Assembly: GCF_000017805.1 (NCBI RefSeq)
Contig: NC_009767.1
Location: 5,063,001-5,127,000 of the forward strand
Direction: 5' to 3'
DNA length: 64,000 nucleotides
DNA from: Roseiflexus castenholzii DSM 13941
GTDB lineage: Bacteria > Chloroflexota > Chloroflexia > Chloroflexales > Roseiflexaceae
The notes under the pieces are model-generated. The model saw only the letters and a list, made by a program, of their open reading frames with translations. It made no database searches and was not told the DNA's origin. Position 1 is the first letter of the stretch; every line of letters begins with the position of its first letter. This document shows positions 34,305 to 42,464 of this stretch, piece after piece. The translations under genes were made by a program, and so were the position numbers.

Positions 34305-34333
34305 TTGACGAACTCGTTGAAAGTAACTATCAT
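34305..34333 (+). promoter_or_regulatory. Promoter with overlapping palindromic operator
   Basis: TTGACG (34305-34310), 17-bp spacer, TATCAT (34328-34333). The near-perfect palindrome TGAAAGT-A-ACTATCA (34318-34332) covers the spacer and -10 and matches the operator at 34984-34998 except for one base. Confidence 0.6.
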
Positions 34334-34376
34334 CTGGTACATTGTGACACGTTCTGGTAATGACAGGAGCGCATTG

Positions 34377-34949
34377 ATGACCACTCGCTCATGGCTGACG
34401 CTTCCGCCGCGCCTGAAGCAGCGCGGCGCGGAACTAATGCATTTCCAGTGCTGGCTCTGGGGATGTGATATTCGCCGCCCGGAAGGGAATCTCTTGCTCG
34501 AATACGGGTTCAGTCGCCAGCGGCCGCCTGCCGGAGCGGCGGGGAGTAGTGCGTATCTGGCATCGTGCGCGCCGGATACCGTTGTTGTGCTCTGGGGCTT
34601 TGGCGCCTTTTATGGCGATCCCACACAGGGCGGCGTCTATCTCAAGCGCTATGAGTTCTCACCGGTGGTTGTCACTCGACTCACGCCACAACGGTTGCCA
34701 TGGTTGCCCGACCAGATTCGTCCTTCGGCGCTTCCTGATGAACCGGGCATCCGGCAACAGATGCATCGGCAGTTCGTTGCGTTGCTCGCATGGATCGCAC
34801 ACTACGAAATGTGGGTGCGCGAAACCTGCGGTCTTGACTACCGGCGACAGTGCACCGCAGAGTCGACAAAGCCCGCGTTCCGTATTCCGGTAGAGCGTCT
34901 GGTTGAGGAATGGCAACAATTGGCGCAGCGGAGCGCTCTCCTCTCTTGA
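34377..34949 (+). CDS. Hypothetical protein, putative member of a metal-responsive regulon
   Basis: A 190-residue protein starting at ATG 34377 behind AGGAGC. It begins MTTRSWLTLPPRLKQRGAEL and contains FQCWLWGCDIRRPEGNLLLE, VVVLWGFGAFYGDPTQGGVY and a helical LLAWIAHYEMWVRETCGLDY. No signal peptide or membrane helix is visible and I do not recognise a family. Its promoter carries the same palindrome as that of the following permease gene, so the two are probably co-regulated. Function unknown. Confidence 0.65.
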   Translation: MTTRSWLTLPPRLKQRGAELMHFQCWLWGCDIRRPEGNLLLEYGFSRQRPPAGAAGSSAYLASCAPDTVVVLWGFGAFYGDPTQGGVYLKRYEFSPVVVTRLTPQRLPWLPDQIRPSALPDEPGIRQQMHRQFVALLAWIAHYEMWVRETCGLDYRRQCTAESTKPAFRIPVERLVEEWQQLAQRSALLS

Positions 34950-34998
34950 CAGAGCGGAACATATGCCATATATTCACCATAAGTGATAGTAACTATCA
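34946..34998 (+). promoter_or_regulatory. Strong promoter with palindromic operator at the start site
   Basis: TTGACA (34946-34951), 17-bp spacer and TATATT (34969-34974). A perfect palindrome TGATAGT-A-ACTATCA (34984-34998) lies at about +4 to +18, a typical repressor position. A Fur-family regulator is the natural candidate to bind it. Confidence 0.75.
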
Positions 34999-35012
34999 TT
35001 TATGGAGGAGGT

Positions 35013-36143
35013 ATGTTTAGCCGCACCGTTCCGCCTATGTCACGCGCCTCGTTTGAGCGCATTGTGCCGGTTGTCTCGCTGGTTGTGCTTGCCTTGATCA
35101 TCGGTCAGTCGGTGGTGCAAAGCGTCAGCGCCTGGCTTTCCGGCGCAGAAGCGAAGCATATCGTCCCGGTCTTCGAGGCGCCAATCGCCAGTGCAGGCAA
35201 AGCATTGGGCGCCGCTCTCACCTCCTGGATGCCCGCCTGGAGCATTCCCACACCGTTTGGTCCACTCGATGTCAAGCATACGGCGTCGTACACGATCTAT
35301 GAATGGTTCAAACTGCCAATCATTCTCTTTCTGACGACCTACGGCATGACACTGTTGCGCCTGAGCATCAGCACCCGATGGATTGAACGCTCCATCGGGC
35401 GGAATGATCTGCTGGGGGCTTCGGGTGGTGCGCTGCTGGGCATATTCACACCGGTCTGCTCCTGCACCGTCACCAACATCTACGCCGGCATCGTTGCCGG
35501 CGGCGCAAGCCAGCGCGCCTCGTCGGCGTTTCTGTTTGCCAGCCCGGCGTTGAATGAGTTCGCCATTCTTTTTATGTTTGTGATCGTCGGACCGTTCGGC
35601 GGGCTGGTCTATGTGCTGGCAGGTTTTGCCGCCGCGCTGGCGACCGCGTATCTTGCGCCGGTTCTGGGGCTGGATCCGGCGCGTTTTGTGCAGCAGGTCG
35701 TTTCACCGCACTTATGCGGTACGATTGCCCGGGAGAGCATTCTGGTTCGTGCGCACCGCGAGGCGTGGGCATTGTTTAAGCGATTGTTTGGCGTTGTCCT
35801 GTTCAGTGGGTTGCTGGCAGGCATTCTGGTCAATTTTAACCTGACGCTGGTAGAGAGTCTGAAACAGGCGGGCGCTGCGTGGTGGGGACCGCTCATCGCC
35901 ACCGTGCTCGGTCTGCCGCTCGACATTAATGCCGCTTCAACGGCGCCGATTCTGGTGGCATTGCACCAGATTGTGCCGATTGGAACACTGGTGGCGGCAA
36001 TGATGGCAACGACCGTCTCCTCAATCCCGGAGTGGGCGATGCTCAATCGTCTGATTGGAAAGGCGGGAGCGATCAAAGTCGTGCTCTGGTATGCAACCTA
36101 TGTGGCGCTCCTGGGGTTGCTGCTCAACTGGTTGTTTGCCTGA
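35013..36143 (+). CDS. YraQ/DUF318-family permease
   Basis: A 376-residue polytopic protein from ATG 35013 behind GGAGGAGG. Eight to ten helices; the family motif GALLGIFTPVCSCTVTNIYA with the paired Cys is at ~148-163, followed by FLFASPALNEFAILFMFVIV, and a repeat half with LPLDINAASTAPILVAL (~310). This is the permease group formerly DUF318, whose substrates are debated (metals, oxyanions or organics). Palindromic operator and nearby Fur gene suggest metal regulation. The convergent Fur gene starts about 590 bp away at the other end. Confidence 0.82.
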   Translation: MFSRTVPPMSRASFERIVPVVSLVVLALIIGQSVVQSVSAWLSGAEAKHIVPVFEAPIASAGKALGAALTSWMPAWSIPTPFGPLDVKHTASYTIYEWFKLPIILFLTTYGMTLLRLSISTRWIERSIGRNDLLGASGGALLGIFTPVCSCTVTNIYAGIVAGGASQRASSAFLFASPALNEFAILFMFVIVGPFGGLVYVLAGFAAALATAYLAPVLGLDPARFVQQVVSPHLCGTIARESILVRAHREAWALFKRLFGVVLFSGLLAGILVNFNLTLVESLKQAGAAWWGPLIATVLGLPLDINAASTAPILVALHQIVPIGTLVAAMMATTVSSIPEWAMLNRLIGKAGAIKVVLWYATYVALLGLLLNWLFA

Positions 36144-36257
36144 GGCGTACAGCATTGCTTGCCGGGCACAGGCGCTCAGATCAAGGCGCGTCGCCACGCT
36201 TTGCTCACATTGTGGCTGTGGTGTGCCCGGCAAGAACTGTTGGCGGCAGACCACGCT

Positions 36258-36734
36258 TTACGTCGCCGACGATGCTGAGGGCGCCAGGCATTGCGGACAC
36301 ACGCCGAACAACTCCACCACATGGTTGGTGATGCGATAGCCGGTCGATTGTTCAAGCGCAGCAATGACTCCCTGAATGCCACAGTTGTCGAACTGCTCGA
36401 TCACGCCACACAAGGTGCACACCAGATGATGGGTGTGCCCGCTCCCCAGACAGTAGCGATGGCAATCGTCAAGCCCGTGGAGGCGCTGAAGCATGCCCAG
36501 GTCGCACAAGAGACGGACGGTGCGGAAAATGCTGGCGATCCCCGGCGACTCATTGCGCTCAAGGAGCCACTGCTCGACTTCCTGCACGCTGAATGCGCCT
36601 GGCTGCGCCGTGATCGCCTTGAGCACCGCCAGGCGCGGCTGGGTCACTTTGTATCCTGCGGCCGCCAGTTGCTCGGCGAGGGACGTCACTGCCGGCGGTA
36701 GCATATGCCTTCGCTCATCGAGAAAACGGCTCAT
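36258..36734 (-). CDS. Fur-family metal-dependent repressor
   Basis: About 158 residues (ATG 36734; ATG 36704 possible). The winged helix spans LAEQLAAAGYKVTQPRLAVL to IASIFRTVRLLCDLGMLQRL (~20-85). Metal-site residues include HTHHLVCTLCGVIEQFDNC (~103-121) and a second Cys pair FGVCPQC near the C-terminus, the structural zinc site of Fur/Zur/PerR proteins. It is convergent with the YraQ permease and probably controls the TGATAGT-A-ACTATCA sites at 34318 and 34984. Whether it senses Fe, Zn or Mn cannot be read from sequence. Confidence 0.88.
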   Translation of the reverse strand: MSRFLDERRHMLPPAVTSLAEQLAAAGYKVTQPRLAVLKAITAQPGAFSVQEVEQWLLERNESPGIASIFRTVRLLCDLGMLQRLHGLDDCHRYCLGSGHTHHLVCTLCGVIEQFDNCGIQGVIAALEQSTGYRITNHVVELFGVCPQCLAPSASSAT

Positions 36735-36930
36735 CAGATTGCTCCTTCAGTGCAGGCTGCGTCTCTGTTCCCCATTGTAGCACAATGGCAGCGCCGGTTG
36801 ATAGTGAATTGCAACGTCTCCGGCACGACCTTGCGCCTTTTTCCGCCATATCCTATCATAGCGTTGCGACGTTGCTGCGCATTGGTCTGCGGCGATCATC
36901 TGGTTGCAGATAAAGATCGTTTGAGACGCT

Positions 36931-37350
36931 ATGTTGGTGGATCGGCTGACTGCATCAGATATGCTCCCTTCGTTGCGCGATATGCGTCGCGTTGCCTTCC
37001 GCGCTGCTATCCTGTTCCTCATCTGGTGCACGGCAATTCATGCCGCCGCCGCCTGCATCGTGCATTGTCAGATTGCACCGTGGATACAGCAATACATTGT
37101 GCAGCCGCTTCCACTCCTTGTGTGCGACCTGAGCGAACGCGCATCGAATGCTGCCCAGCAAACCGTGTCGGAGGACATCTTGCCGGAAGTTATTCAACCG
37201 GTGGCGCCGGCGGCAATGCTGATGATCGTATTTGTGCTGCGGATGGCCGGTATCATTGTGACTGTTCAGATAAATCCCCGGCATCAGGTTCAACCGCCGC
37301 TCACTCCCCCGCCGCGCGGTATGGCGTCTTCTTCACTCCAATCCTGCTGA
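36931..37350 (+). CDS. Possible small membrane protein (uncertain gene)
   Basis: A 139-codon frame with two hydrophobic segments (FRAAILFLIWCTAIHAAAAC and AAMLMIVFVLRMAGIIVTV) and a Cys/His-containing stretch CIVHCQIAP that could bind metal or haem. ATG 36961 is an alternative start. No clear ribosome-binding site is seen. It precedes the Crp/Fnr gene in the same orientation, which is the main reason to keep it. I do not recognise a family. The remainder of 36735-36930 has nothing I can support. Confidence 0.4.
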   Translation: MLVDRLTASDMLPSLRDMRRVAFRAAILFLIWCTAIHAAAACIVHCQIAPWIQQYIVQPLPLLVCDLSERASNAAQQTVSEDILPEVIQPVAPAAMLMIVFVLRMAGIIVTVQINPRHQVQPPLTPPPRGMASSSLQSC

Positions 37351-37414
37351 TCACTCTGAACTTCCTGTTACCGAAACCACTTCACTCCTGAGCGTGCAAG
37401 GAGCGTTGTCCTCG

Positions 37415-37433
37415 CCTGCTGACCGTCAGCAGG
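37415..37433. promoter_or_regulatory. 19-bp perfect palindrome upstream of the Crp/Fnr gene
   Basis: CCTGCTGAC-C-GTCAGCAGG lies 30 bp before the start codon. It may be an operator or an RNA hairpin in the leader. Confidence 0.5.
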
Positions 37434-37463
37434 GAGATGATTGTGTCTTCTGAAAGATAACGT

Positions 37464-38147
37464 ATGCACCACCTTGAACACTACCGGCTTTTCGAGGGAC
37501 TTGATCGACAGTCGCTCGATGAGATTGCGTCATCGGCACGAACGCTTCACGCAAAGCGCGGTGTGATACTGTTTGAAGAGCGCGCGCCGGCAGAAGCGTT
37601 ATACGCCGTCCAGAACGGTTGGATTCGTCTGTACAAACTCGCAGCCGATGGCCGCCAGAGCGTGATGCGCCTGGCCGGTCCTGCCGAGGTGGTAGGGATC
37701 AGCGCGGTTCTGCCGGGTATGGAATATACCCTCTCGGCGCAAACCATTGCGCCGTGCCGCTTATTGATGTGGCACAAGGATGATCTTCACCGTTTGATCG
37801 ACCGCTACCCGATCCTTCAGGGCAACAGTGTACGGTTGCTCTCTGAATATCGGGATGCGTTGCAACAACAACTGCTTGAGCTGGCGACCGAGCATGTTGA
37901 ACAGCGCCTGGCGCATGCGCTGATCCGTCTGGCCGATCACTACGGGACGCCGACGGACACGCCGAACCATCTGGCGCTGCCGCTGATGCAGCGCGATCTC
38001 GCCGACCTGATCGGGGTGAGCCACTACACCGTCAACCGCTTGCTGCACCTCTGGCAGCAGCGGGACATCGTACAGACGCAACGGGGAAGCATTGTCATCG
38101 TTGACCGGCAACGGTTGCTGGCGCTGGCGGAAACCTCACCTGGATAA
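37464..38147 (+). CDS. Crp/Fnr-family transcriptional regulator
   Basis: A 227-residue protein. The N-terminal cyclic-nucleotide-binding fold (~1-120) includes GVILFEERAPAEALYAVQNG and WIRLYKLAADGRQSVMRLAG; the long dimerisation helix follows (~115-145). The C-terminal winged helix has LALPLMQRDLADLIGVSHYT and VNRLLHLWQQRDIVQTQRGS (~170-215). No N-terminal Cys cluster for an Fnr-type 4Fe-4S centre is visible, so it is not a classical Fnr. It directly precedes the cytochrome operon, whose promoter region carries two Crp-like sites. Confidence 0.92.
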   Translation: MHHLEHYRLFEGLDRQSLDEIASSARTLHAKRGVILFEERAPAEALYAVQNGWIRLYKLAADGRQSVMRLAGPAEVVGISAVLPGMEYTLSAQTIAPCRLLMWHKDDLHRLIDRYPILQGNSVRLLSEYRDALQQQLLELATEHVEQRLAHALIRLADHYGTPTDTPNHLALPLMQRDLADLIGVSHYTVNRLLHLWQQRDIVQTQRGSIVIVDRQRLLALAETSPG

Positions 38148-38190
38148 GACGGCGGAGAGATCATCCTCCTCTCCTCAGAAGCGTGCGCAA

Positions 38191-38293
38191 TGCTCAATCG
38201 TCATTGTGGAGGCGCATCGGGCATGCACCGATGTGCCTGGAGGCAGACGCACAGGTCCGCCGCCTACCGGTTTGCAGGACAATGACGATAGCA
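38191..38293. repeat. Palindromic element related to the TACCAATGAC MITE family
   Basis: Termini TGCTCAATCGTCATTGT (38191-38207) and ACAATGACGATAGCA (38279-38293) are inverted repeats. The segment TCAATCGTCATTG equals the right end of the MITE copies. The interior differs and has its own hairpin (GCATCGGGCATGCACCGATG). Confidence 0.55.
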
Positions 38294-38541
38294 TCGTTCA
38301 TTGTCCTCCCTGTGCAACACGCGCAGACCTACTCGCTACGTGTCGGCGCCGGAGATGGATTCGGTCTTTTTGAACGACGCCAACACAGCGTGGACCCATC
38401 CCCCTGTTGCGCGCTGGAAACGTTCGACATCCCGCCAGACCCTTCTTATGTTCGCGTGTTTCCTCGGTTAATAATCCTCAACCGTCCACGGCGTCCGATA
38501 ACGCCGCGAACTTGCGCCAGCGCAACGACAGCCGGATACTT

Positions 38542-38587
38542 TGTGATTATTATTACAACATCAAGATCGTGAAGCATATCACGATCT
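38542..38587. promoter_or_regulatory. Two Crp-like operators upstream of the cytochrome operon
   Basis: Site 1 is TGTGA-N6-TTACA (38542-38557). Site 2 is a perfect palindrome AGATCGTGA-N6-TCACGATCT (38564-38587). Their centres are 26 bp apart, 33-70 bp ahead of the ATG at 38620. Both fit the TGTGA-N6-TCACA consensus of Crp-type proteins, and a Crp/Fnr gene lies just upstream. Confidence 0.65.
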
Positions 38588-38619
38588 TTGGCAGCCGCAT
38601 TACACCACGAGGAGTGCCT

Positions 38620-40023
38620 ATGTATCCGGTCTGGGAAGGTTTCTTCATCCACTCGGCAATGTTCGTTGCCATCGTGTCCGCTTTCCACGTGCTCGCTTCG
38701 CACCTGACGGTCGCAGCCGCGTGGTTCAACCTGTACCTGGAGCGGCGCGCAGTATACGAGAATCGCCCGGAACTATACGTCTATCTCAAGCGAAGCGCCC
38801 TGGGATTGCTGGTGTTCGCGTATGTCTTCGGAGCGATGGCCGGAGTGGGCATCTGGCAAACAACCACCGCCGCTAACCCGCGCGGCATTTCTACCCTCAT
38901 CCACAACTTCGTGCTCTACTGGGGATCAGAGTGGTACATGTTCCTGATCGACGTGGTAGGAATCATTGCGTATTACTACACGTTCGAGCGCGTCAGCCCG
39001 AAGACGCACCTGCGTCTGGCATGGATCCTGGCATTGGGAGGCACCGGTACACTGACAATCATCGTTGGCATTCTGTCGTTCAAATTGACGCCGGGCCTCT
39101 GGTTCGAAACGGGGGCGAGTCTGAACGGATTCTTCAATCCCACGTTCTGGCCCCAACTCTTCATGCGATTTGCCCTGATGTTTACCATCACGGCAGCCTG
39201 GGCGCTTTTGATTGTCACCGGACTGCCGAACGGGTACTTTGCGCGTGAGCGCATTATTCGCATTGCGGCAGTCATGGGACTGGGCGGGTTGATCGTTGCG
39301 CTGGGCATCTGGTTCTTCTGGTACGACCCCACTCTGCCGGCTCACGCGAAGACCATTCTGCGCTCGCCTGCCATTCCACCGATCACCTTCACGGTCATCA
39401 TCGGCGGTCTGATTGCGACATTCCTGGGGCTTCTGTTTGCGCTGGTCATGCCGCGCCGTCAGCATCAGATTATCGCCCTGGGCGCAATGCTGGTGTTGTT
39501 TGCAGCCATCTTCGGCGCCGAACGCACTCGTGAGGTCATTCGCAAGCCCGACATTATTGCCGGCTATATGTCGTCGAATCAACTGGTATTCAACGATCTT
39601 CCCGCTCGCGGCATTCAGCGCGAAGAGCAACCGTTGAACGAAACCGGCATGCTCGGCGCACTGCCGTTTCTGCCGCGCCCGGATCAGATTTCAGTCGCAG
39701 CAACGGGCGCTTCCAGCCATCAGGTTGCTATGGGACGGGTGCTGGTCATTCAACAGTGCGCGGCTTGCCACAATGTCAGCAACCAGACGGCGATCACCGT
39801 CTTCGATCAGCGGCTGGCGTTGCGTTCGCTGGCGCAGTTGCTCGAACGACGCAAAATGACGACCGCGCCAAAAATTGAGACCTACCTGAACGGCATTGGG
39901 GCGTTCCCATATATGCATCCCGTCGTCGGCACGCCCGAAGAGCGGGCGGCGATGGCACTATACCTGGAGTATTTCTTGCAACAACAGCACGCACCACAGT
40001 CACAGGCGCAAGCCAGGAGGTGA
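38620..40023 (+). CDS. CydA-like membrane subunit with C-terminal c-type haem domain
   Basis: A 467-residue protein, ATG 38620 after GAGGAGTG. About nine helices; the first has FHVLASHLTVAAAWFNLYLE with His23 placed like the haem-ligand His of cytochrome bd subunit I, and HSAMF supplies His11. WGSEWYMFLIDVVGIIAYYY, LTPGLWFETGASLNGFFNPT and VIIGGLIATFLGLLFALVMP follow. The C-terminal ~90 residues carry a mono-haem cytochrome c motif CAACH (Cys380, Cys383, His384) with a later PYMHPVVG that may provide the Met ligand. This suits a bd-superfamily homologue of the kind with an appended cytochrome c. It may pass electrons between quinol and cytochrome c or oxygen; the reaction is inferred. Confidence 0.75.
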   Translation: MYPVWEGFFIHSAMFVAIVSAFHVLASHLTVAAAWFNLYLERRAVYENRPELYVYLKRSALGLLVFAYVFGAMAGVGIWQTTTAANPRGISTLIHNFVLYWGSEWYMFLIDVVGIIAYYYTFERVSPKTHLRLAWILALGGTGTLTIIVGILSFKLTPGLWFETGASLNGFFNPTFWPQLFMRFALMFTITAAWALLIVTGLPNGYFARERIIRIAAVMGLGGLIVALGIWFFWYDPTLPAHAKTILRSPAIPPITFTVIIGGLIATFLGLLFALVMPRRQHQIIALGAMLVLFAAIFGAERTREVIRKPDIIAGYMSSNQLVFNDLPARGIQREEQPLNETGMLGALPFLPRPDQISVAATGASSHQVAMGRVLVIQQCAACHNVSNQTAITVFDQRLALRSLAQLLERRKMTTAPKIETYLNGIGAFPYMHPVVGTPEERAAMALYLEYFLQQQHAPQSQAQARR

Positions 40024-40026
40024 ACC

Positions 40027-41226
40027 ATGGATATCGGTGATATGCTCGAACGTATGCGCGACCCGCTGGGTGCGCCGTTTTATCCGCCGGCATTGCAGGT
40101 CTTGCTGGTCGTCACGTGGGTGTTCCATATCTTCTTCGTCACCCTGGCGCTTGGATCGAGCGCATTTTCGATCCTGGGATTCCTGCGACCGAATGAGTAT
40201 CGCCTGCGCCTGGCGCGCGTCGCGGCGCGGTTGACGCCCAACGCCGTCGGTCTCGGCATTGTGACGGGAATTGCGCCGCTGCTCTTCGTGCAAACGATCT
40301 ACGATCCTATCTGGTATGCGAGCAATACGCTGAGCGGCTTCTGGTCGGTGAGTTTCATTTTTGTGGTGATGGGCGGGTACAGCCTGGCGTACCTCTTCTA
40401 TCTCAAAGGGAGCGCTGACGGAAGGCTGCTCTGGTCGGCGGTCGCATCGTTCATCTTGCTCTTCTTTGCCGGATGGGTGATGCACGTGCTGGCATCGGTG
40501 TCGATTCGCCCAGAGCGCTGGATGGAGTGGTATGCCCCAGGTGGGGTGATCGACACGCGCGGCGTTGTGTTCCATTCCTGGAATATCCCGCGCCTGGCGT
40601 TCCTTCTGCCGCTCCAGGCCGGGTTGAGCCTGGCAGTGGTGCTGACGTTGTTCGCCTGGTACTTTCGGCGAATCGAAGAGGATGCGCCGTTTATGACGTG
40701 GGTCGCCGATCGAGGGCGATGGCTGGGTCTGGCGGTCAGCCCGCTGTATGCGCTCGCCGGGCTGCTCTGGGCAGCGACAGAAGGCGCCGAGTTTGGGGTT
40801 GGCATGCCGGTTGGCATCGCGCTCGCTGCCGTCGGTCTGGCATTGACCGGCTATTTCTTCTTTCTGAAGCAGCCAATGCAGCACGCACCGCGCACACTGC
40901 TGGTCTGGATCATCGCCCTGGTTGTCGTCGGCATTGTGCGTGAAGGTATTCGCGCCGTCTCACTCGCGCGCTTCGGGTATAGCGTCTCCAACTATCCATA
41001 CATGATGGATTGGGGATCGATCCTGGTGTTTGGAGTAACAACCGTGGTTGGCGTTGCCGTAGTGACGTACCTGGCGCTGGTGCTGTATCAGTCGGGCGGA
41101 ACGAAGCGTGATGCCCAGGTTTCGCCGCGGGTTGAACGTCTTGGCTCGATTGCAACCGGTATGCTGGGCGCGTGGTTTGCCTTCTTCATCCTGGTGGGGC
41201 TGTATACTACGTTCTTCCTCAAGTAA
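40027..41226 (+). CDS. Second CydA-like membrane subunit (partner of the haem c subunit)
   Basis: A 399-residue protein 3 bp after the upstream gene, behind AGGAGG. Nine or so helices; the first contains VVTWVFHIFFVTLALGSSAF with His34, similar in position to the first-helix His of CydA and of its neighbour. FAGWVMHVLASVSIRPERWM and VVFHSWNIPRLAFLLPLQAG supply further His residues. No CXXCH. Both proteins therefore look like CydA homologues rather than a CydA-CydB pair. Electron route and substrate are not determinable from sequence. Confidence 0.7.
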   Translation: MDIGDMLERMRDPLGAPFYPPALQVLLVVTWVFHIFFVTLALGSSAFSILGFLRPNEYRLRLARVAARLTPNAVGLGIVTGIAPLLFVQTIYDPIWYASNTLSGFWSVSFIFVVMGGYSLAYLFYLKGSADGRLLWSAVASFILLFFAGWVMHVLASVSIRPERWMEWYAPGGVIDTRGVVFHSWNIPRLAFLLPLQAGLSLAVVLTLFAWYFRRIEEDAPFMTWVADRGRWLGLAVSPLYALAGLLWAATEGAEFGVGMPVGIALAAVGLALTGYFFFLKQPMQHAPRTLLVWIIALVVVGIVREGIRAVSLARFGYSVSNYPYMMDWGSILVFGVTTVVGVAVVTYLALVLYQSGGTKRDAQVSPRVERLGSIATGMLGAWFAFFILVGLYTTFFLK

Positions 41227-41289
41227 GACGGTAGACAGTTCATCCGCGCCCCCGCCCCACACCGCAGCGGCGGGCAGAGCCAACCAGAG

Positions 41290-41710
41290 GCGCTGCCGCG
41301 CCTTCATTTCGGCGTCCCGCACCAGCCCCGCGAAGGCGGGGCTGCGTTCGCACTCGGCGCGGGCGTTTCCCTCCACGCGCCGTCCGCCCGTCGGAGTGCG
41401 CCGAGCATTCACCGCCGCGCCTCCGCCCGATACCTCAGCAGCAGGCTAAACCAACCAGGGGCGCTGCCGCCCCTTCATTTCATTTCGGCGTCCCGCACCA
41501 GCCCCGCGAAGGCGGGGCTGCGTTCGCGCTCAGCGCGGGCGTTTCCCTCCACGCGCCGTCCGCCCGTCGGAGTGCGCCGAGCATTCACCGCCGCGCCTCC
41601 GCCCGATACCTCAGCAGCAGGCTAAACCAACCAGGGGCGCTGCCGCGCCCTCATTTCGGCGTCCCGCACCAGCCCCGCGAAGGCGGGGCTGCGTTCGCGC
41701 TCAGCGCGCC
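41290..41710. repeat. GC-rich direct repeats of ~171-176 bp, 2.4 copies
   Basis: Units starting GCGCTGCCGC at 41290, 41461 and 41637 (partial) share CATTTCGGCGTCCCGCACCA, the hairpin CCCCGCGAAGGCGGGG and the tail CCCGATACCTCAGCAGCAGG. The second unit has a small CATTT duplication. No gene is supported. Confidence 0.85.
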
Positions 41711-41737
41711 ATCTGGAAGGAACACGGCACGTCCCGA

Positions 41738-41862
41738 TACCAATGACCTGTGAACATCCGGCATGGTCACTCCGAGCAGAGTGAGGGGTCTTGCGCGACC
41801 CGCTCAGATTCCTCGCTGCGCTCGGAATGACCAGAATGCGGCATCTTCAATCGTCATTGGTA
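41738..41862 (+). mobile_element. MITE-like element, copy C
   Basis: 125 bp from TACCAATGACCTGTGAACAT to AATCGTCATTGGTA. Its right part is the first unit of the adjacent 74-bp tandem array. Confidence 0.9.
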
Positions 41863-42254
41863 GACACCTCAGCGCCCACACCTTCCTCGCTGCGCTCGGA
41901 ATGACCAGAATGCGGCATCTTCAATCGTCATTGGTAGACACCTCAGCGCCCACACCTTCCTCGCTGCGCTCGGAATGACCAGAATGCGGCATCTTCAATC
42001 GTCATTGGTAGATACCTCAGCGCCCACACCTTCCTCGCTGCGCTCGGAATGACCAGAATGCGGCATCTTCAATCGTCATTGGTAGATACCTCAGCGCCCA
42101 CACCTTCCTCGCTGCGCTCGGAATGACCAGAATGCGGCATCTTCAATCGTCATTGGTAGATACCTCAGCGCCCACACCTTCCTCGCTGCGCTCGGAATGA
42201 CCAGAATGCGGCATCTTCAATCGTCATTGGTAGATACCTCAGCGCCCACACCTT
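41811..42254. repeat. 74-bp tandem array, 6 copies, derived from the MITE right end
   Basis: Units start CCTCGCTGCGCTCGGAATGA at 41811, 41885, 41959, 42033, 42107 and 42181. Each comprises the last ~52 bp of the MITE (ending CGTCATTGGTA) and 22 bp of flank (GACACCTCAGCGCCCACACC or GATACC variant). Units 1-3 carry GACACC and 4-6 GATACC, showing stepwise expansion. Confidence 0.95.
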
Positions 42255-42464
42255 CCTCACTCCACATCCTTGACAGAGGAGTGTTCAATACAGTATCATA
42301 TTCCATGCAACTGATAGATAAGATCATTTGCACCCGGCATCGGTTATCCGCTCATCGTGGGCAGGCTGACGACAGGCGCATAGACCTTTTCCTCGCTCGT
42401 CGCACAGGAAGGCAACCGCATCCGGGACGATCAGAACCACAAGGAGCAACAAGGACACCCAGCT

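Noticed and set aside
41227..41735. Frames in the GC-rich repeats as genes
   Set aside because: They follow the repeat units and show no conserved protein pattern.
41811..42254. 74-bp array as a CRISPR array
   Set aside because: No spacers; every base of the unit repeats and derives from a MITE end.
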